Under the pieces are notes generated by a model, which was not told where the DNA came from, ran no database searches, and saw only the letters and a list, made by a program, of their open reading frames with translations. Positions 1-9,093 of a stretch of DNA of 64,000 nucleotides are shown piece by piece. The position numbers and the translations under genes are program-made. Numbering within the stretch: position 1 is the first letter of the stretch; each line of letters starts with the position of its first letter. The DNA is taken from NCBI GenBank assembly GCA_963422675.2, contig CAXVYS010000017.1, forward strand, positions 88,316 through 152,315, written 5' to 3'. Source of the DNA: UBA4416 sp963422675 (lineage in GTDB: Bacteria > Bacteroidota > Bacteroidia > B-17B0 > Aurantibacillaceae).

Positions 1-2217
1 GGAAAAATAGAAGTAATTCCCACTAAACCATACAGCACCCAGCGCGATTTAACCCTGGCATATTCACCCGGTGTAGCCGAACCCTGTTTAGAAATTGAAA
101 AGAACCCCGAAGATGCTTACAAATACACAGCTAAAGGAAATTTAGTAGCTGTAATCTCCAATGGTACTGCCGTTTTAGGTTTGGGTGATATTGGAGCCTT
201 GGCTTCAAAGCCGGTAATGGAAGGTAAAGGCTTACTCTTTAAAATATTTGCGGATATTGACGTGTTTGATATTGAAATTGACACAAAAAACATTGATGAG
301 TTTGTAAATACCGTTAAAAATATTGCTGTCACTTTTGGAGGAATTAATTTAGAAGATATTAAGGCCCCCGAGTGTTTCGAAATAGAACGTCGCTTAAAGG
401 AAGAGCTGAATATTCCTTTAATGCATGATGATCAGCATGGTACAGCCATTATTTCTTCTGCAGGGTTATTAAATGCGGTAGAACTTTCCGGTAAAAAAAT
501 GAGCGAGGTAAAACTTGTAATTAATGGAGCCGGAGCTTCTGCAAATTCATGTGCTAAAATGTACATTGCTGTGGGGGTTAAAAAAGAAAATATTTTAATG
601 CTGGATAGTAAAGGGGTTATTCATAAAAAAAGAACAGACCTCGACCAGTATAAAGCGTTTTTTGCCGCTGAAGATACCAGTAAAAATACCCTGGAAGAAG
701 CTATTAAAGGCGCAGACGTTTTTGTAGGATTATCAAAGGGAAATATTTTATCCCAGGATATGGTTCGCTCTATGGCTCCAAATTGTATCGTATTTGCCCT
801 GGCAAATCCAACTCCTGAAATATCTTATGAAGAGGCTATTGCCTCACGCCCTGATATTATTATGGCTACAGGCCGTAGTGATCATCCTAACCAGGTAAAT
901 AACGTATTGGGTTTCCCTTTTATTTTCAGAGGAGCTTTGGATGTAAGGGCAACCACCATCAACGAAGAAATGAAACTCGCGGCAGCATTAGCTATTGCCT
1001 CTTTAGCAAAAGAAAATGTGCCGGATTATGTAAATTTGGCTTACGGATCTAAAAATCTGAATTTCGGAACCGACTATATCATTCCAAAACCAATTGATAA
1101 CCGTTTAATGTCTACTGTAAGTTCAGCCGTAGCAAGGGCTGCTATTAACAGTGGCGTTGCAAAGCGTATTATTACCGATTGGGAAGCTTATCGTTTGGAA
1201 TTGGATAACCGTTTGGGTAAAAACAATAAACTGATGAGAAGCGTGGCTAACAAGGCCAAATCTAATCCTAAACGTGTTGTATTTACAGAAGCAGACACGT
1301 ATAAAATATTAAAAGCCGCGCAGGTCGCTAAAGATGAAGGAATCGCTAAACCTATTTTATTAGGTAATAAAGAAAAGATCCTTGCTTTAATTGAAGAACA
1401 CGGACTTGATATGGGTGATATGCCTATTATTGATACCTGGTTGCCTGAAGAAGAAGAAAGACGTAATGAATTTGGTGATCTGTTATGGAAAAAACGTCAA
1501 CGCCGTGGCTTAACACAATATGATGCCCGTAAATTAATGCGCGATCGTAATTATTTTGGAGCTGCCATGGTAGAACTGGGATTGGCGGATGCAATGATTT
1601 CCGGATTAACGCGTAAGTATGGAGCGCCAATTAAACCTGCGTTGGATATCATTGGTGTTCAGGAGGGAGTAGGGCGTGTAGCCGGGTTATATATTATGGT
1701 TACAAAACGCGGACCTTATTTCTTTGCGGATACAACCATGAATGTTGATCCTACTGCTCAGCAATTGGCCGACATTGCCGTGCTTACAGCAAGTACAGTA
1801 AAGCAATTCAACATCACTCCAAAAATGGCCATGCTTTCTTATTCTAATTTCGGATCAGCAGGCGGGGCAATTCCTACCAAGGTTCAGGAAGCCGTTAAAA
1901 TTCTTCATACAAATTATCCGGGCTTAGTTGTTGACGGAGATATTCAGGCAAATTTCGCTACGAACAATGAATTATTAAAAGAACAATTCCCGTTTAGCAG
2001 TTTAGTGGATAAAGACGTGAATACATTTATATTTCCTAATCTTGCGGCAGGAAATATCGCCTATAAATTATTGCAGGAATTAGGTGGAGCGGAAGCTATA
2101 GGACCTGTATTAATGGGCTTAAAAAAACCGGTGCATGTATTGCAGTTAGGTTCCTCTGTAAGAGAGATCGTAAATATGATCACGATTGCAGTAGTTGATG
2201 CCCAGGGGAAAAAGTAA
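1..2217 (+). CDS. maeB: NADP-dependent malic enzyme / phosphotransacetylase-domain fusion (5' truncated)
   Basis: Malic enzyme of the large MaeB type, which decarboxylates malate to pyruvate with reduction of NADP. The reading frame is open from base 1, so the true start lies before the window; 738 residues are visible and the family is about 750-770, so perhaps 15-25 residues are missing. A methionine-type start at 181 (TTG) is only internal. The malic domain shows DQHGTA near visible residues 144-149 and the nucleotide-binding GAGASA at 176-181. From about residue 420 the protein continues into a phosphotransacetylase-like domain, which in this family is regulatory (acetyl-CoA sensing) rather than a proven acetyltransferase. 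It converges with lon over a shared terminator. Identification is secure. Confidence 0.95.
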   Translation, partial: GKIEVIPTKPYSTQRDLTLAYSPGVAEPCLEIEKNPEDAYKYTAKGNLVAVISNGTAVLGLGDIGALASKPVMEGKGLLFKIFADIDVFDIEIDTKNIDEFVNTVKNIAVTFGGINLEDIKAPECFEIERRLKEELNIPLMHDDQHGTAIISSAGLLNAVELSGKKMSEVKLVINGAGASANSCAKMYIAVGVKKENILMLDSKGVIHKKRTDLDQYKAFFAAEDTSKNTLEEAIKGADVFVGLSKGNILSQDMVRSMAPNCIVFALANPTPEISYEEAIASRPDIIMATGRSDHPNQVNNVLGFPFIFRGALDVRATTINEEMKLAAALAIASLAKENVPDYVNLAYGSKNLNFGTDYIIPKPIDNRLMSTVSSAVARAAINSGVAKRIITDWEAYRLELDNRLGKNNKLMRSVANKAKSNPKRVVFTEADTYKILKAAQVAKDEGIAKPILLGNKEKILALIEEHGLDMGDMPIIDTWLPEEEERRNEFGDLLWKKRQRRGLTQYDARKLMRDRNYFGAAMVELGLADAMISGLTRKYGAPIKPALDIIGVQEGVGRVAGLYIMVTKRGPYFFADTTMNVDPTAQQLADIAVLTASTVKQFNITPKMAMLSYSNFGSAGGAIPTKVQEAVKILHTNYPGLVVDGDIQANFATNNELLKEQFPFSSLVDKDVNTFIFPNLAAGNIAYKLLQELGGAEAIGPVLMGLKKPVHVLQLGSSVREIVNMITIAVVDAQGKK

Positions 2218-2238
2218 ATAAAAGATTAAAGACGAAAA

Positions 2239-2278
2239 AAAGGCACAAGATTAATTTTTAATCTTGTGCCTTTTTTTT
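2239..2278. terminator. Bidirectional intrinsic terminator between maeB and lon
   Basis: A long perfect stem (AGGCACAAGAT paired with ATCTTGTGCC, extended by AA/TT pairs) with a T-run on the right and an A-run on the left, so it can end transcripts from both converging genes. Confidence 0.9.
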
Positions 2279-2331
2279 GGATTATGCCTCGTCCTGAAAT
2301 AAGTTATTTTTGTTCTGCCTCTGTTTGTTTC

Positions 2332-4749
2332 TTACTTCAACAACGCCAGCTCCAACACTTCATTCATTTGATTTACATAATGAAATTTAAGTCCTTTTAA
2401 ATAATTTACATTGATATCATCGATATCTTTTTTGTTATCGGCACATAAAATAATTTCTTTAATACCGGCACGTTTAGCTGCCAGTATCTTTTCTTTTATT
2501 CCGCCAACGGGTAACACTTTTCCACGTAAAGTAATTTCGCCTGTCATCGCTAAGTTCTTTTTAACTTTGCGTTTGGTTAAGGCCGATGTTAACGAAGTAA
2601 GCATGGAAATTCCCGCGCTAGGGCCATCTTTAGGAGTTGCGCCTTCCGGAACGTGTACGTGAATGTTGTATTCTTCAAATACCTCTGAATTGATGTTTAA
2701 CTCTTCGTTATGGGCTTTAATATATTCTAAAGCAAGAGTCGCACTTTCTTTCATCACTTCTCCTAAATTACCTGTAAGCGTTAATTTAGCGCCTTTTCCT
2801 TTTGATAAGCTGGTTTCAATAAATAGAATATCGCCACCCACTTGCGTCCATGCTAAACCTGTAACAACACCCGGTACATCATTCCCTTGGTATTTGGCCT
2901 TTTCATGCGATGGGCCTAATATTTTAGAAATGGATTCTTCACTTATTTTTGGAACAGCATTTTCTTTTACCACATTTACTGCGACATTACGGGCAATTTT
3001 AGATAAGCGTTTTTCTAAATTACGAACGCCGCTTTCTGCTGTATAATTTTCAATAATATATTCCAGTTGTTTATCGCTTAATTTTAACTGCGATTTTTTC
3101 AAACCGTTTTCTTCAATTTGTTTAGGTAATAAATGTTGTTTGGCAATCTCAATTTTTTCTTCAACGGTATAACCACTTACATCAATAATTTCCATACGGT
3201 CGCGCAGGGCAGGCTGTATAGTAGATAAATTGTTACAAGTAGCAATAAACAACACTTTGCTGAGGTCATAATCATTCTCTAAAAAATTATCGTAGAATGT
3301 TGAGTTTTGTTCAGGGTCTAAAACCTCTAATAATGCCGAAGATGGATCACCATGGTAATCATTTCCTACTTTATCAATTTCATCTAAAATAAAAACCGGG
3401 TTAGATGATTGTACTTTTTTCAGATTTTGTAAAATCCTTCCGGGCATAGCACCAATGTAGGTTTTACGATGTCCGCGAATTTCACTTTCATCTTTTAAAC
3501 CACCTAAGCTCATACGTATATATTTTCTGCCAATGGCTTTTGCAATACTTTTTCCTAAGGATGTTTTACCAACTCCCGGAGGGCCATATAAACAAAGGAT
3601 TGGAGCTTTCAGATCCCCTTTTAATTTTAATACGGCAAGGTGTTCTAAAATACGATCTTTCACCTTATCCAATCCAAAATGATCTTCGTTTAAAATGGTT
3701 TCGGCATGCTTCAAATCAAAGTTATCTGTGGTGTATTCGCCCCAGGGTAAATCCAGCATTAACTCTACATAATTGGTTTGCACCCCAAACTCAGCAGAAT
3801 TAGGGTTCATACGTGCTAACTTCCCTAATTGCTTATCAAATACTTCTGCAATTTCCGCATTCCATTTTTTGGTTAAGGCACGTTCTCTTAATTCTTCAAT
3901 ATCCTGCTCATGACTTTTTTCTCCAAGCTCTTCCTGTATGGTTTTAATTTGCTGGTGTAAAAAATAATCACGTTGCTGTTTATCAATATCAACTTTTACT
4001 TTATTCTGGATCTGGTTTTTGAGTTCCAGCATTTGTAATTCTCTACTCAGGTGAGTTAACACCATGGTAGCTCTTTCCTTTAAATTAGGTACTTCCAGCA
4101 TACTTTGCTTTTCAGCGGATGTAGCATGCATATTGGAAGAAATAAAGTTTACCATAAAATTCTGGCTTTCAATATTGTTTAATGCAAAGCCTGCTTCTGT
4201 TGGTATGTGAGAAGATTTTTGAATGATTTGTAATGCGGTATCTTTTAACCCTGATACAATTGCCTGGAATTCTTCATCGTCTTTTTCAGGACGGGTTTCT
4301 TCAAACGATTGTGTTCTTGCCTTGTAATAAGGCTCTGTTTGAATGAATTCTTTTATTTTAAAGCGTTTTTTTCCCTGGATAATCACGGTTGTATTTCCAT
4401 CGGGCATACGAAGCATTTTAATAATACGAGCTACAGTACCAACATTGTAAAGGTCTTCCGGTTCAGGATCTTCTACCAGGTCGTTTCTTTGAGTAACCAC
4501 ACCAATGGTTTTATCACCTTTATAAGCTTCTTTAATTAAATTGATGGATTTGTCGCGGCCAACCGTAATGGGAATAACCACGCCCGGAAATAAAACCGTG
4601 TTGCGCAGCGGCAATATTGACAGAATATCCGGAATTTTTTCCGCGTGCATATTATCTTCGTCTTCGCTGGAAAGGAGGGGTATAAAATCGGTGTCCTCGT
4701 CCATTAGTGGCTCAAAGGGCAGTTTATCGTTATTTTTGAAGAAAGTCAT
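2332..4749 (-). CDS. lon: ATP-dependent protease Lon (LonA type)
   Basis: Cytoplasmic AAA+ serine protease that degrades misfolded and regulatory proteins. 805 residues, close to the usual 780-820. Order: N-terminal substrate-binding LON domain (about 40-250), coiled helical linker, AAA+ module with Walker A GPPGVGKT at 389-396 and Walker B FILDEID near 453-459, then the protease domain. The catalytic dyad is visible as Ser711 in DGPSAG and Lys754 in GGIKEK, with the same 43-residue spacing as E. coli Ser679/Lys722. The first 35 residues are an acidic extension (runs of D and E), common in Bacteroidota Lon. The ATG at 4749 is followed at once by the conserved N-terminus. It is transcribed alone and ends at the terminator shared with maeB. 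Confidence 0.97.
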   Translation of the reverse strand: MTFFKNNDKLPFEPLMDEDTDFIPLLSSEDEDNMHAEKIPDILSILPLRNTVLFPGVVIPITVGRDKSINLIKEAYKGDKTIGVVTQRNDLVEDPEPEDLYNVGTVARIIKMLRMPDGNTTVIIQGKKRFKIKEFIQTEPYYKARTQSFEETRPEKDDEEFQAIVSGLKDTALQIIQKSSHIPTEAGFALNNIESQNFMVNFISSNMHATSAEKQSMLEVPNLKERATMVLTHLSRELQMLELKNQIQNKVKVDIDKQQRDYFLHQQIKTIQEELGEKSHEQDIEELRERALTKKWNAEIAEVFDKQLGKLARMNPNSAEFGVQTNYVELMLDLPWGEYTTDNFDLKHAETILNEDHFGLDKVKDRILEHLAVLKLKGDLKAPILCLYGPPGVGKTSLGKSIAKAIGRKYIRMSLGGLKDESEIRGHRKTYIGAMPGRILQNLKKVQSSNPVFILDEIDKVGNDYHGDPSSALLEVLDPEQNSTFYDNFLENDYDLSKVLFIATCNNLSTIQPALRDRMEIIDVSGYTVEEKIEIAKQHLLPKQIEENGLKKSQLKLSDKQLEYIIENYTAESGVRNLEKRLSKIARNVAVNVVKENAVPKISEESISKILGPSHEKAKYQGNDVPGVVTGLAWTQVGGDILFIETSLSKGKGAKLTLTGNLGEVMKESATLALEYIKAHNEELNINSEVFEEYNIHVHVPEGATPKDGPSAGISMLTSLTSALTKRKVKKNLAMTGEITLRGKVLPVGGIKEKILAAKRAGIKEIILCADNKKDIDDINVNYLKGLKFHYVNQMNEVLELALLK

Positions 4750-4874
4750 ATCTGTAGTTTCTATATATTACACTTGAATATACGATTATTGTGCCATTTC
4801 CATTTTAAGACTTTGTGGCAGAATGCCCATAATCGTTTAAAATGAGCCTTTTTTAACTTTATTTGATAAATTGT
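4750..4874. other. Intergenic region upstream of lon and the cobalamin riboswitch
   Basis: Divergent spacer, first part of the 335-base gap between lon and the surface-protein gene. It should carry the lon promoter, but only a degenerate -7 (TATATTCA on the minus strand) is visible. The rest of the gap is the riboswitch transcript. An apparent 100-residue minus-strand reading frame across 4761-5063 is antisense to the riboswitch and is not a gene. Confidence 0.6.
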
Positions 4875-4882
4875 TATATTTG
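4875..4882 (+). promoter_or_regulatory. Bacteroidota -7 promoter element of the riboswitch transcript
   Basis: Exact TAnnTTTG match (TATATTTG). Its position puts the transcription start at about 4889, exactly where the conserved riboswitch sequence begins. No clear TTTG -33 box is seen 19-21 bases upstream. Confidence 0.6.
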
Positions 4883-4887
4883 CCGCG

Positions 4888-5036
4888 TTGAATAGGGAAT
4901 TTGGTTTAAGTCTAAAACTGTACCCGCAGCTGTAAGTTCTGTAAGGTGTTATGCTTTTTTTTGCCACTGTTACAACCCGTTGTAATGGGAAGGTGCATAA
5001 CAGGAACAAGTCAGAAAACCTATCGATAAAACCGAT
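4888..5036 (+). ncRNA. Cobalamin (B12) riboswitch
   Basis: Class-defining blocks appear in the right order. GGGAAT is near 4895. The J/P block CTGTACCCGCAGCTGTAAG is at 4918-4936. GCCACTG follows at 4973-4979, then GGGAAGGTG at 4987-4995. The B12 box AAGTCAGAAAACCTATC is at 5008-5024 and matches the consensus well. A short hairpin just after the B12 box (ATCG/CGAT, 5022-5035) may be part of the switch. The element ends about 50 bases before the ATG at 5085, so control of that gene at translation or early elongation is likely. It is the only riboswitch I recognise in the window. Confidence 0.9.
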
Positions 5037-5084
5037 GTTTAGAGTTTCGGGAAAAAGACTCATAAAGGCATTGTATCAGTTTTA

Positions 5085-6074
5085 ATGAAACATCATATTA
5101 TTTTCAGCACTTTTTCGTGCTTACTTTTTTTTAGTTTAACAACTTCTGCTCAGTTTGCTCCGGCTGCGGGACAAGCAGGAACAACAGCGATGTACAAAGA
5201 CAGTTCTGCATTTATTGGCTGGGCAACAAAATGTAAAATAGTAAGGGGCTTACAGGATATTTCTGTAACCTCAGGAGCTTATGCCAATGTGGGCGATAGC
5301 GCTTCGGCATATGGAATTGCCGGAACAACCGGCGTGGTAAGTTTAGGAGACGGTGGTTATGCCATTATACAATTTAATCATCCCATTATGGATGGTGCAG
5401 GGCCGGACCTGGCTATTTTTGAAAATAGTTTTAGTGATACTTTTTTAGAATTAGCTTTTGTTGAAGCAAGTAGTGATGGCGTTAACTATGTTAGATTTCC
5501 TGCTACAAGTAACACAGATGAAACCGTTCAAACAGGAAGTTTCGGGACAACCGATCCAACGATGATTAATAATTTCGCAGGAAAATACAGGTCTTTGTAC
5601 GGAACCCCCTTTGATCTTGCTGATATTCCCGGAACAGCGTTATTAAACAAACAGGCCATTACACATATTAAAATAATTGATGTGGTAGGCTGCATTCAAA
5701 ATCAATATTGCACCCGTGATATGAATAACCATAAAGTAAACGACCCATGGCCTACAGCCTTTGGTAGTGGTGGTTTTGACTTGGATGCGGTGGGTGTTAT
5801 CCATCAGCAGGCTGCTACTTCTGTAAACGAAAATAACCAATCATTGGTACATTTATACCCTAATCCTGCCAAAGAAACCGTATGGGTTTCAACAGGCTTG
5901 AAACATAATTACACAGCCATTATTACAAACGTATTAGGAGAAGAAGTATTTAAAGTCCAGGCAAGTGAAGAGCAGTTGGCTATTTCTTTAACCGATTTTC
6001 CTACAGGAATTTATACATTAACACTTCTTTCAGATACGACTAAACTGGTTACTAAATTTATTAAGGTTGATTGA
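5085..6074 (+). CDS. Riboswitch-controlled type IX-secreted cell-surface protein, candidate B12-related
   Basis: 329 residues. A Sec signal peptide (about 1-22, ending TTSAQ) is followed by a single beta-rich domain with FENSFSDTFLELAFVEASSD near 107-126 and GSGGFDLDAVGVI near 227-239. That pattern is one I recall from a family of exported surface proteins in several phyla. The last ~75 residues (from HLYPNPA, about 257) form a type A Por/T9SS sorting domain with the typical YPNP start and GIYTLTL core. The protein is therefore exported, cleaved and anchored on the cell surface. The cobalamin riboswitch immediately upstream ties its expression to B12 shortage. Similar genes sit in B12 operons of other Bacteroidota, to my recollection. 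Here no btuB or TonB receptor follows. Direct B12 binding is inference. Confidence 0.85.
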   Translation: MKHHIIFSTFSCLLFFSLTTSAQFAPAAGQAGTTAMYKDSSAFIGWATKCKIVRGLQDISVTSGAYANVGDSASAYGIAGTTGVVSLGDGGYAIIQFNHPIMDGAGPDLAIFENSFSDTFLELAFVEASSDGVNYVRFPATSNTDETVQTGSFGTTDPTMINNFAGKYRSLYGTPFDLADIPGTALLNKQAITHIKIIDVVGCIQNQYCTRDMNNHKVNDPWPTAFGSGGFDLDAVGVIHQQAATSVNENNQSLVHLYPNPAKETVWVSTGLKHNYTAIITNVLGEEVFKVQASEEQLAISLTDFPTGIYTLTLLSDTTKLVTKFIKVD

Positions 6075-6106
6075 TAACCATCCTATCGTTAGCCAAATAA
6101 AATAAA

Positions 6107-6586
6107 TCAGAGGGCCATTGATTTTACGGAATGGTATAAGAAATAATACACAACGTACAATATATTACTCCATAAAATGGTAGAAATACTGATGTAGAGA
6201 ATAACCTTACGTTTATCTTTATAAAAGCGTTCTCCTAAAAAGGCACCTAAGGGAATAGAAATAATAAACGGCGCTAAAGCAGCAATACCGGCTAATCCAA
6301 AACGGTGTTTAATTCTTATAACAAACCGGTTAATTTTAGTGAATTTCTTTTTAGGGCCTTTATTTTTAATGAATCTGTATTTTAATTTATTCCACCATTT
6401 TAAGATCACATCACTTAAATAGGTAAAAACAACAGTGCTGAATATAGCACCCGCACTGCTTGTAAGAACCACTTTTAAATAATGAAATTTAAAAAGTGTT
6501 ACAGCTGTTGGCATCCCTATTTTAGAGAAGAATAATGTAGAGGATAAAAAGACAGAAATGTATTTCCAGATTTCGGAGGCTTCCAT
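6107..6586 (-). CDS. Small multi-drug export-like membrane protein
   Basis: 159 residues with four likely membrane segments (about 8-28, 38-60, 96-118, 128-150) and a basic cytoplasmic loop (residues 65-90, rich in K and R). The segment GLAGIAALAPFIISIPLGAF with its Gly/Pro-rich membrane turn resembles the small multi-drug export protein family (Pfam Sm_multidrug_ex), whose true role is not established. The start lies 5 bases after the end of upp, so the two are almost certainly cotranscribed. No substrate can be assigned. Confidence 0.6.
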   Translation of the reverse strand: MEASEIWKYISVFLSSTLFFSKIGMPTAVTLFKFHYLKVVLTSSAGAIFSTVVFTYLSDVILKWWNKLKYRFIKNKGPKKKFTKINRFVIRIKHRFGLAGIAALAPFIISIPLGAFLGERFYKDKRKVILYISISTILWSNILYVVYYFLYHSVKSMAL

Positions 6587-6591
6587 GGACG

Positions 6592-7242
6592 TTAGATTTT
6601 TTCGCCAAAGGCGAGGTCACCGGCATCTCCCAAACCCGGTACGATGTAGGAATGTGCCGTTAATTCTTCATCAACTGCGCCACACCAGATCGTGAAATTT
6701 TGTGTAGGCATATTGGCTTTTACAAAATCAACACCTTGTTTGCTGCTAATGGCAGAAACAATATGTACATGACTCGGAGTGCCTTTTGCTAAAATAGCTT
6801 TATAGGCCAATACAATAGAAGAACCAGTAGCAATCATAGGATCACACATGATTAACACTTTATTGTCAATGTTTGGGCTTGATACATATTCTACATGGAT
6901 ATCAAATGTATTGTCTTTGTGATGTCTTCTATAGGCAGAAATAAAACCATTATCAGCTCTGTCGAAATAATTTAAAACCCCCATATGTATTGGTAAACCT
7001 GCACGTAGAATAGTGGCAATAACCGGTTGTGATTTTAAATGAGTTGTATGTGCGATACCAAGTGGAGTAATTGTTTCGCGTGTTTCATAATCCATGGTTT
7101 TAGAAATTTCATAACCGATCACTTCTCCAATGCGCTCTAAATTTCTTCTGAATCTCATGCTGTCTGTTTGAATTTGAGTATCGCGGAGCTCAGCAATAAA
7201 TTGATTAAAAATAGAATGTTGTTGAGATAATATGTGAACCAT
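6592..7242 (-). CDS. upp: Uracil phosphoribosyltransferase
   Basis: Pyrimidine salvage enzyme converting uracil and PRPP to UMP. 216 residues, as usual (208-216). The PRPP-binding loop MCDPMIATGSS is at about 132-142, and ILRAGLP at 78-84 is the other conserved block. The C-terminal PGLGDAGD motif binds uracil. First gene of a two-gene unit with the small membrane protein downstream. A near-consensus -7 (TATATTTA) lies on the minus strand near 7277-7284. Confidence 0.96.
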   Translation of the reverse strand: MVHILSQQHSIFNQFIAELRDTQIQTDSMRFRRNLERIGEVIGYEISKTMDYETRETITPLGIAHTTHLKSQPVIATILRAGLPIHMGVLNYFDRADNGFISAYRRHHKDNTFDIHVEYVSSPNIDNKVLIMCDPMIATGSSIVLAYKAILAKGTPSHVHIVSAISSKQGVDFVKANMPTQNFTIWCGAVDEELTAHSYIVPGLGDAGDLAFGEKI

Positions 7243-7321
7243 ATGAAATGAATTAAAGTGGATGTTTTTAATGACTTAAATATAAATAAATTTAACGTAT
7301 GTCCTTTAGATTTGTGAAAAT

Positions 7322-8227
7322 TTAGTCTTTAACCGGGCTTTCATTTTTCTTTTTACCCGCAAGGTAAACACCGGTAATAATAAATGCTGCCGACACAATT
7401 TTGATAGGATTTAAATGGTCTTTTCCCCATGCAATGGCAATAAGCGTGGCTAAAAAGGGTTGCAAATAAATGTACATACTTACTACTGATGAGCTTAACG
7501 ATTTTAAGGCGAACATATTTAAGAGATAAGCTAAAAATGTAGTGGCTATTACCACAAAGGCCATGGCAAACAGCGTTTGTGAAGAGAGCTGAGCCCATTC
7601 TACTTTAAGAAGGTCGGGAAAACCAATAGGAAATACATAAATAAAACCAAATAAAAATACCCATTTCATAACTGTAACCGTATGGTATTTTTGCATATAA
7701 GGTTTGGCCATTACTACAAAAACTGCCCAGGATAAGGAGTTCACCAGGGTCATTACATCACCTCTAATGGTTTCGCTACCTATGGCAAAAGAGCCTTTTG
7801 AATTAAATAACAGAAGGGTTAAGGCTCCAAATACTCCAAATCCAAGGCCGGTTAGTTTTAAGGCTGTCGCTTTTTCTTTCAATATAAAAATAGTGAACAG
7901 CATTACGGCTATGGGATTGCTTACCATAATAATAGCAGAGTTGATGGGAGTGGATAAACTCAAACCCCATATAAAAAAGATCTGGTTAATGGCAACACCA
8001 AAAAGAGCCAAAAGCGCCATTTTTTTAAGATCGGCTTTCTCCACTTTTTCAGGCTTAATCATAAAAGATACCAGCCAAAATAAAATGAAAGCTCCTCCAA
8101 TCCTCATCATTACTAAGCCAAACGGACTAATGTGATTTGGCATAAGATCTTTTGCGATGGAATAATTTAAAGCATAAATAACCTGCGCAATAAACAGGGA
8201 GATATGGGCTTTAAAAGTAGAGTTCAT
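7322..8227 (-). CDS. EamA/DMT-family membrane transporter
   Basis: 301 residues with ten predicted membrane segments forming two EamA repeats (about 5-140 and 150-290). Conserved features include RIGGAFILFW in the first repeat and YIYLQPFLATLIAI in the second. These proteins export or import small metabolites such as amino acids or nucleosides. The substrate cannot be read from sequence. It ends in a short basic cytoplasmic tail (GKKKNESPVKD). It is divergent from the BtuF-like gene with only 39 bases between the start codons, so the promoters overlap; a near-consensus CATATTTG is seen on the minus strand just before this start. Confidence 0.85.
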   Translation of the reverse strand: MNSTFKAHISLFIAQVIYALNYSIAKDLMPNHISPFGLVMMRIGGAFILFWLVSFMIKPEKVEKADLKKMALLALFGVAINQIFFIWGLSLSTPINSAIIMVSNPIAVMLFTIFILKEKATALKLTGLGFGVFGALTLLLFNSKGSFAIGSETIRGDVMTLVNSLSWAVFVVMAKPYMQKYHTVTVMKWVFLFGFIYVFPIGFPDLLKVEWAQLSSQTLFAMAFVVIATTFLAYLLNMFALKSLSSSVVSMYIYLQPFLATLIAIAWGKDHLNPIKIVSAAFIITGVYLAGKKKNESPVKD

Positions 8228-8266
8228 TTGGGTAGCAAATATGCAGTATTATTCTGAAATTAGCGC

Positions 8267-9058
8267 ATGCTTTTTACCGATCAGTTGAATAATACCATAG
8301 AGTTGACCACTTACCCAAAAAGAATTGTTTCGCTTGTGCCATCACAATCTGAACTGCTCTGGGATCTGGGTTTAAGAGATAAATTGGTTGGTATTACCAA
8401 ATTTTGTATTCACCCCAACGAATTGTTTACCTCTGTTTATAGAGTAGGAGGAACCAAAACGCTCAGTATAGAAAAAATCCGTACGTTAAAACCTGATCTT
8501 ATTATTGGTAACAAAGAAGAAAATGAAAGAAGCCAGATAGAAGCCTTACAAAAAGAATTTAATGTATGGATGAGCGATATTTATACACTTCCGGATGCAT
8601 TAAAAACAATACATGCCATTGGGGAGCTGACAAATACACAGCAAAAAGCAAACGAAATTTTGGGAAACATTGAAACCTCTTTTCAGAATTTAGCTCAACT
8701 CAAAAAAACTGTTTTGTACCTGATCTGGAAACCCTATATGGCCGCAGGTAGAGGAACATTTATTGGCGATATGTTATCAAGAATAGGCCTGGAAAATGTT
8801 ATTTCGGATACAGATTCCCGCTATCCGGAACTCACGGTAGAGGCTATTAGAGAGCTAAATCCTGAAATAATATTTTTATCTTCCGAACCTTTTCCATTTA
8901 AAGAAAAACACCTGAATGAATTAAAAGAACAATTACCCGGTGTATCGGTTTTTTTGGTAGATGGCGAGTTGTTTAGCTGGTATGGCAGCCGTTTACAAAA
9001 AAGTGTGGCCTATTTCGAAAAAGAAGGCGTAAAATGGAAGACATTACATAAAGTATAG
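8267..9058 (+). CDS. BtuF-like helical-backbone metal receptor lacking a signal peptide
   Basis: 263 residues of the periplasmic-binding-protein fold used for cobalamin and siderophores. The start KRIVSLVPSQSELLWDLG, the block VGGTKTLSIEKIRTLKPDLI and the TVEAIRELNPEIIF strand are typical of BtuF/FhuD-type receptors, with the long bridging helix near 105-135. There is no signal peptide, and a TAG stop lies in frame at 8261-8263, so none can be gained by moving the start upstream. The protein should therefore be cytoplasmic. No ABC permease or ATPase is adjacent. It lies 2.2 kb from the end of the riboswitch-controlled gene. Ligand binding (cobinamide, B12 or haem) is inference. Confidence 0.8.
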   Translation: MLFTDQLNNTIELTTYPKRIVSLVPSQSELLWDLGLRDKLVGITKFCIHPNELFTSVYRVGGTKTLSIEKIRTLKPDLIIGNKEENERSQIEALQKEFNVWMSDIYTLPDALKTIHAIGELTNTQQKANEILGNIETSFQNLAQLKKTVLYLIWKPYMAAGRGTFIGDMLSRIGLENVISDTDSRYPELTVEAIRELNPEIIFLSSEPFPFKEKHLNELKEQLPGVSVFLVDGELFSWYGSRLQKSVAYFEKEGVKWKTLHKV

Positions 9059-9061
9059 AAA

Positions 9062-9093
9062 GAAAAATGTAATAAGAAGTTTACATTTTTTTC
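9062..9093. terminator. Bidirectional AT-rich terminator overlapping a stop codon
   Basis: AAAAATGTAA and TTACATTTTT form a 10-bp stem with an 8-base loop and T-runs on both strands. It sits in the 22-base gap between converging genes and includes the stop codon of the WG-repeat gene. Confidence 0.55.

Noticed and set aside
2663..3046. 127-residue plus-strand frame inside lon
   Set aside because: It lies wholly within lon on the opposite strand and has no recognisable protein features.
4761..5063. 100-residue minus-strand reading frame
   Set aside because: It lies antisense to the cobalamin riboswitch, has no homology that I recognise, and its codon pattern reflects the RNA element.
7704..8135. 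143-residue plus-strand frame inside the DMT transporter gene
   Set aside because: Antisense shadow of a membrane protein gene with clear homology in the other frame.
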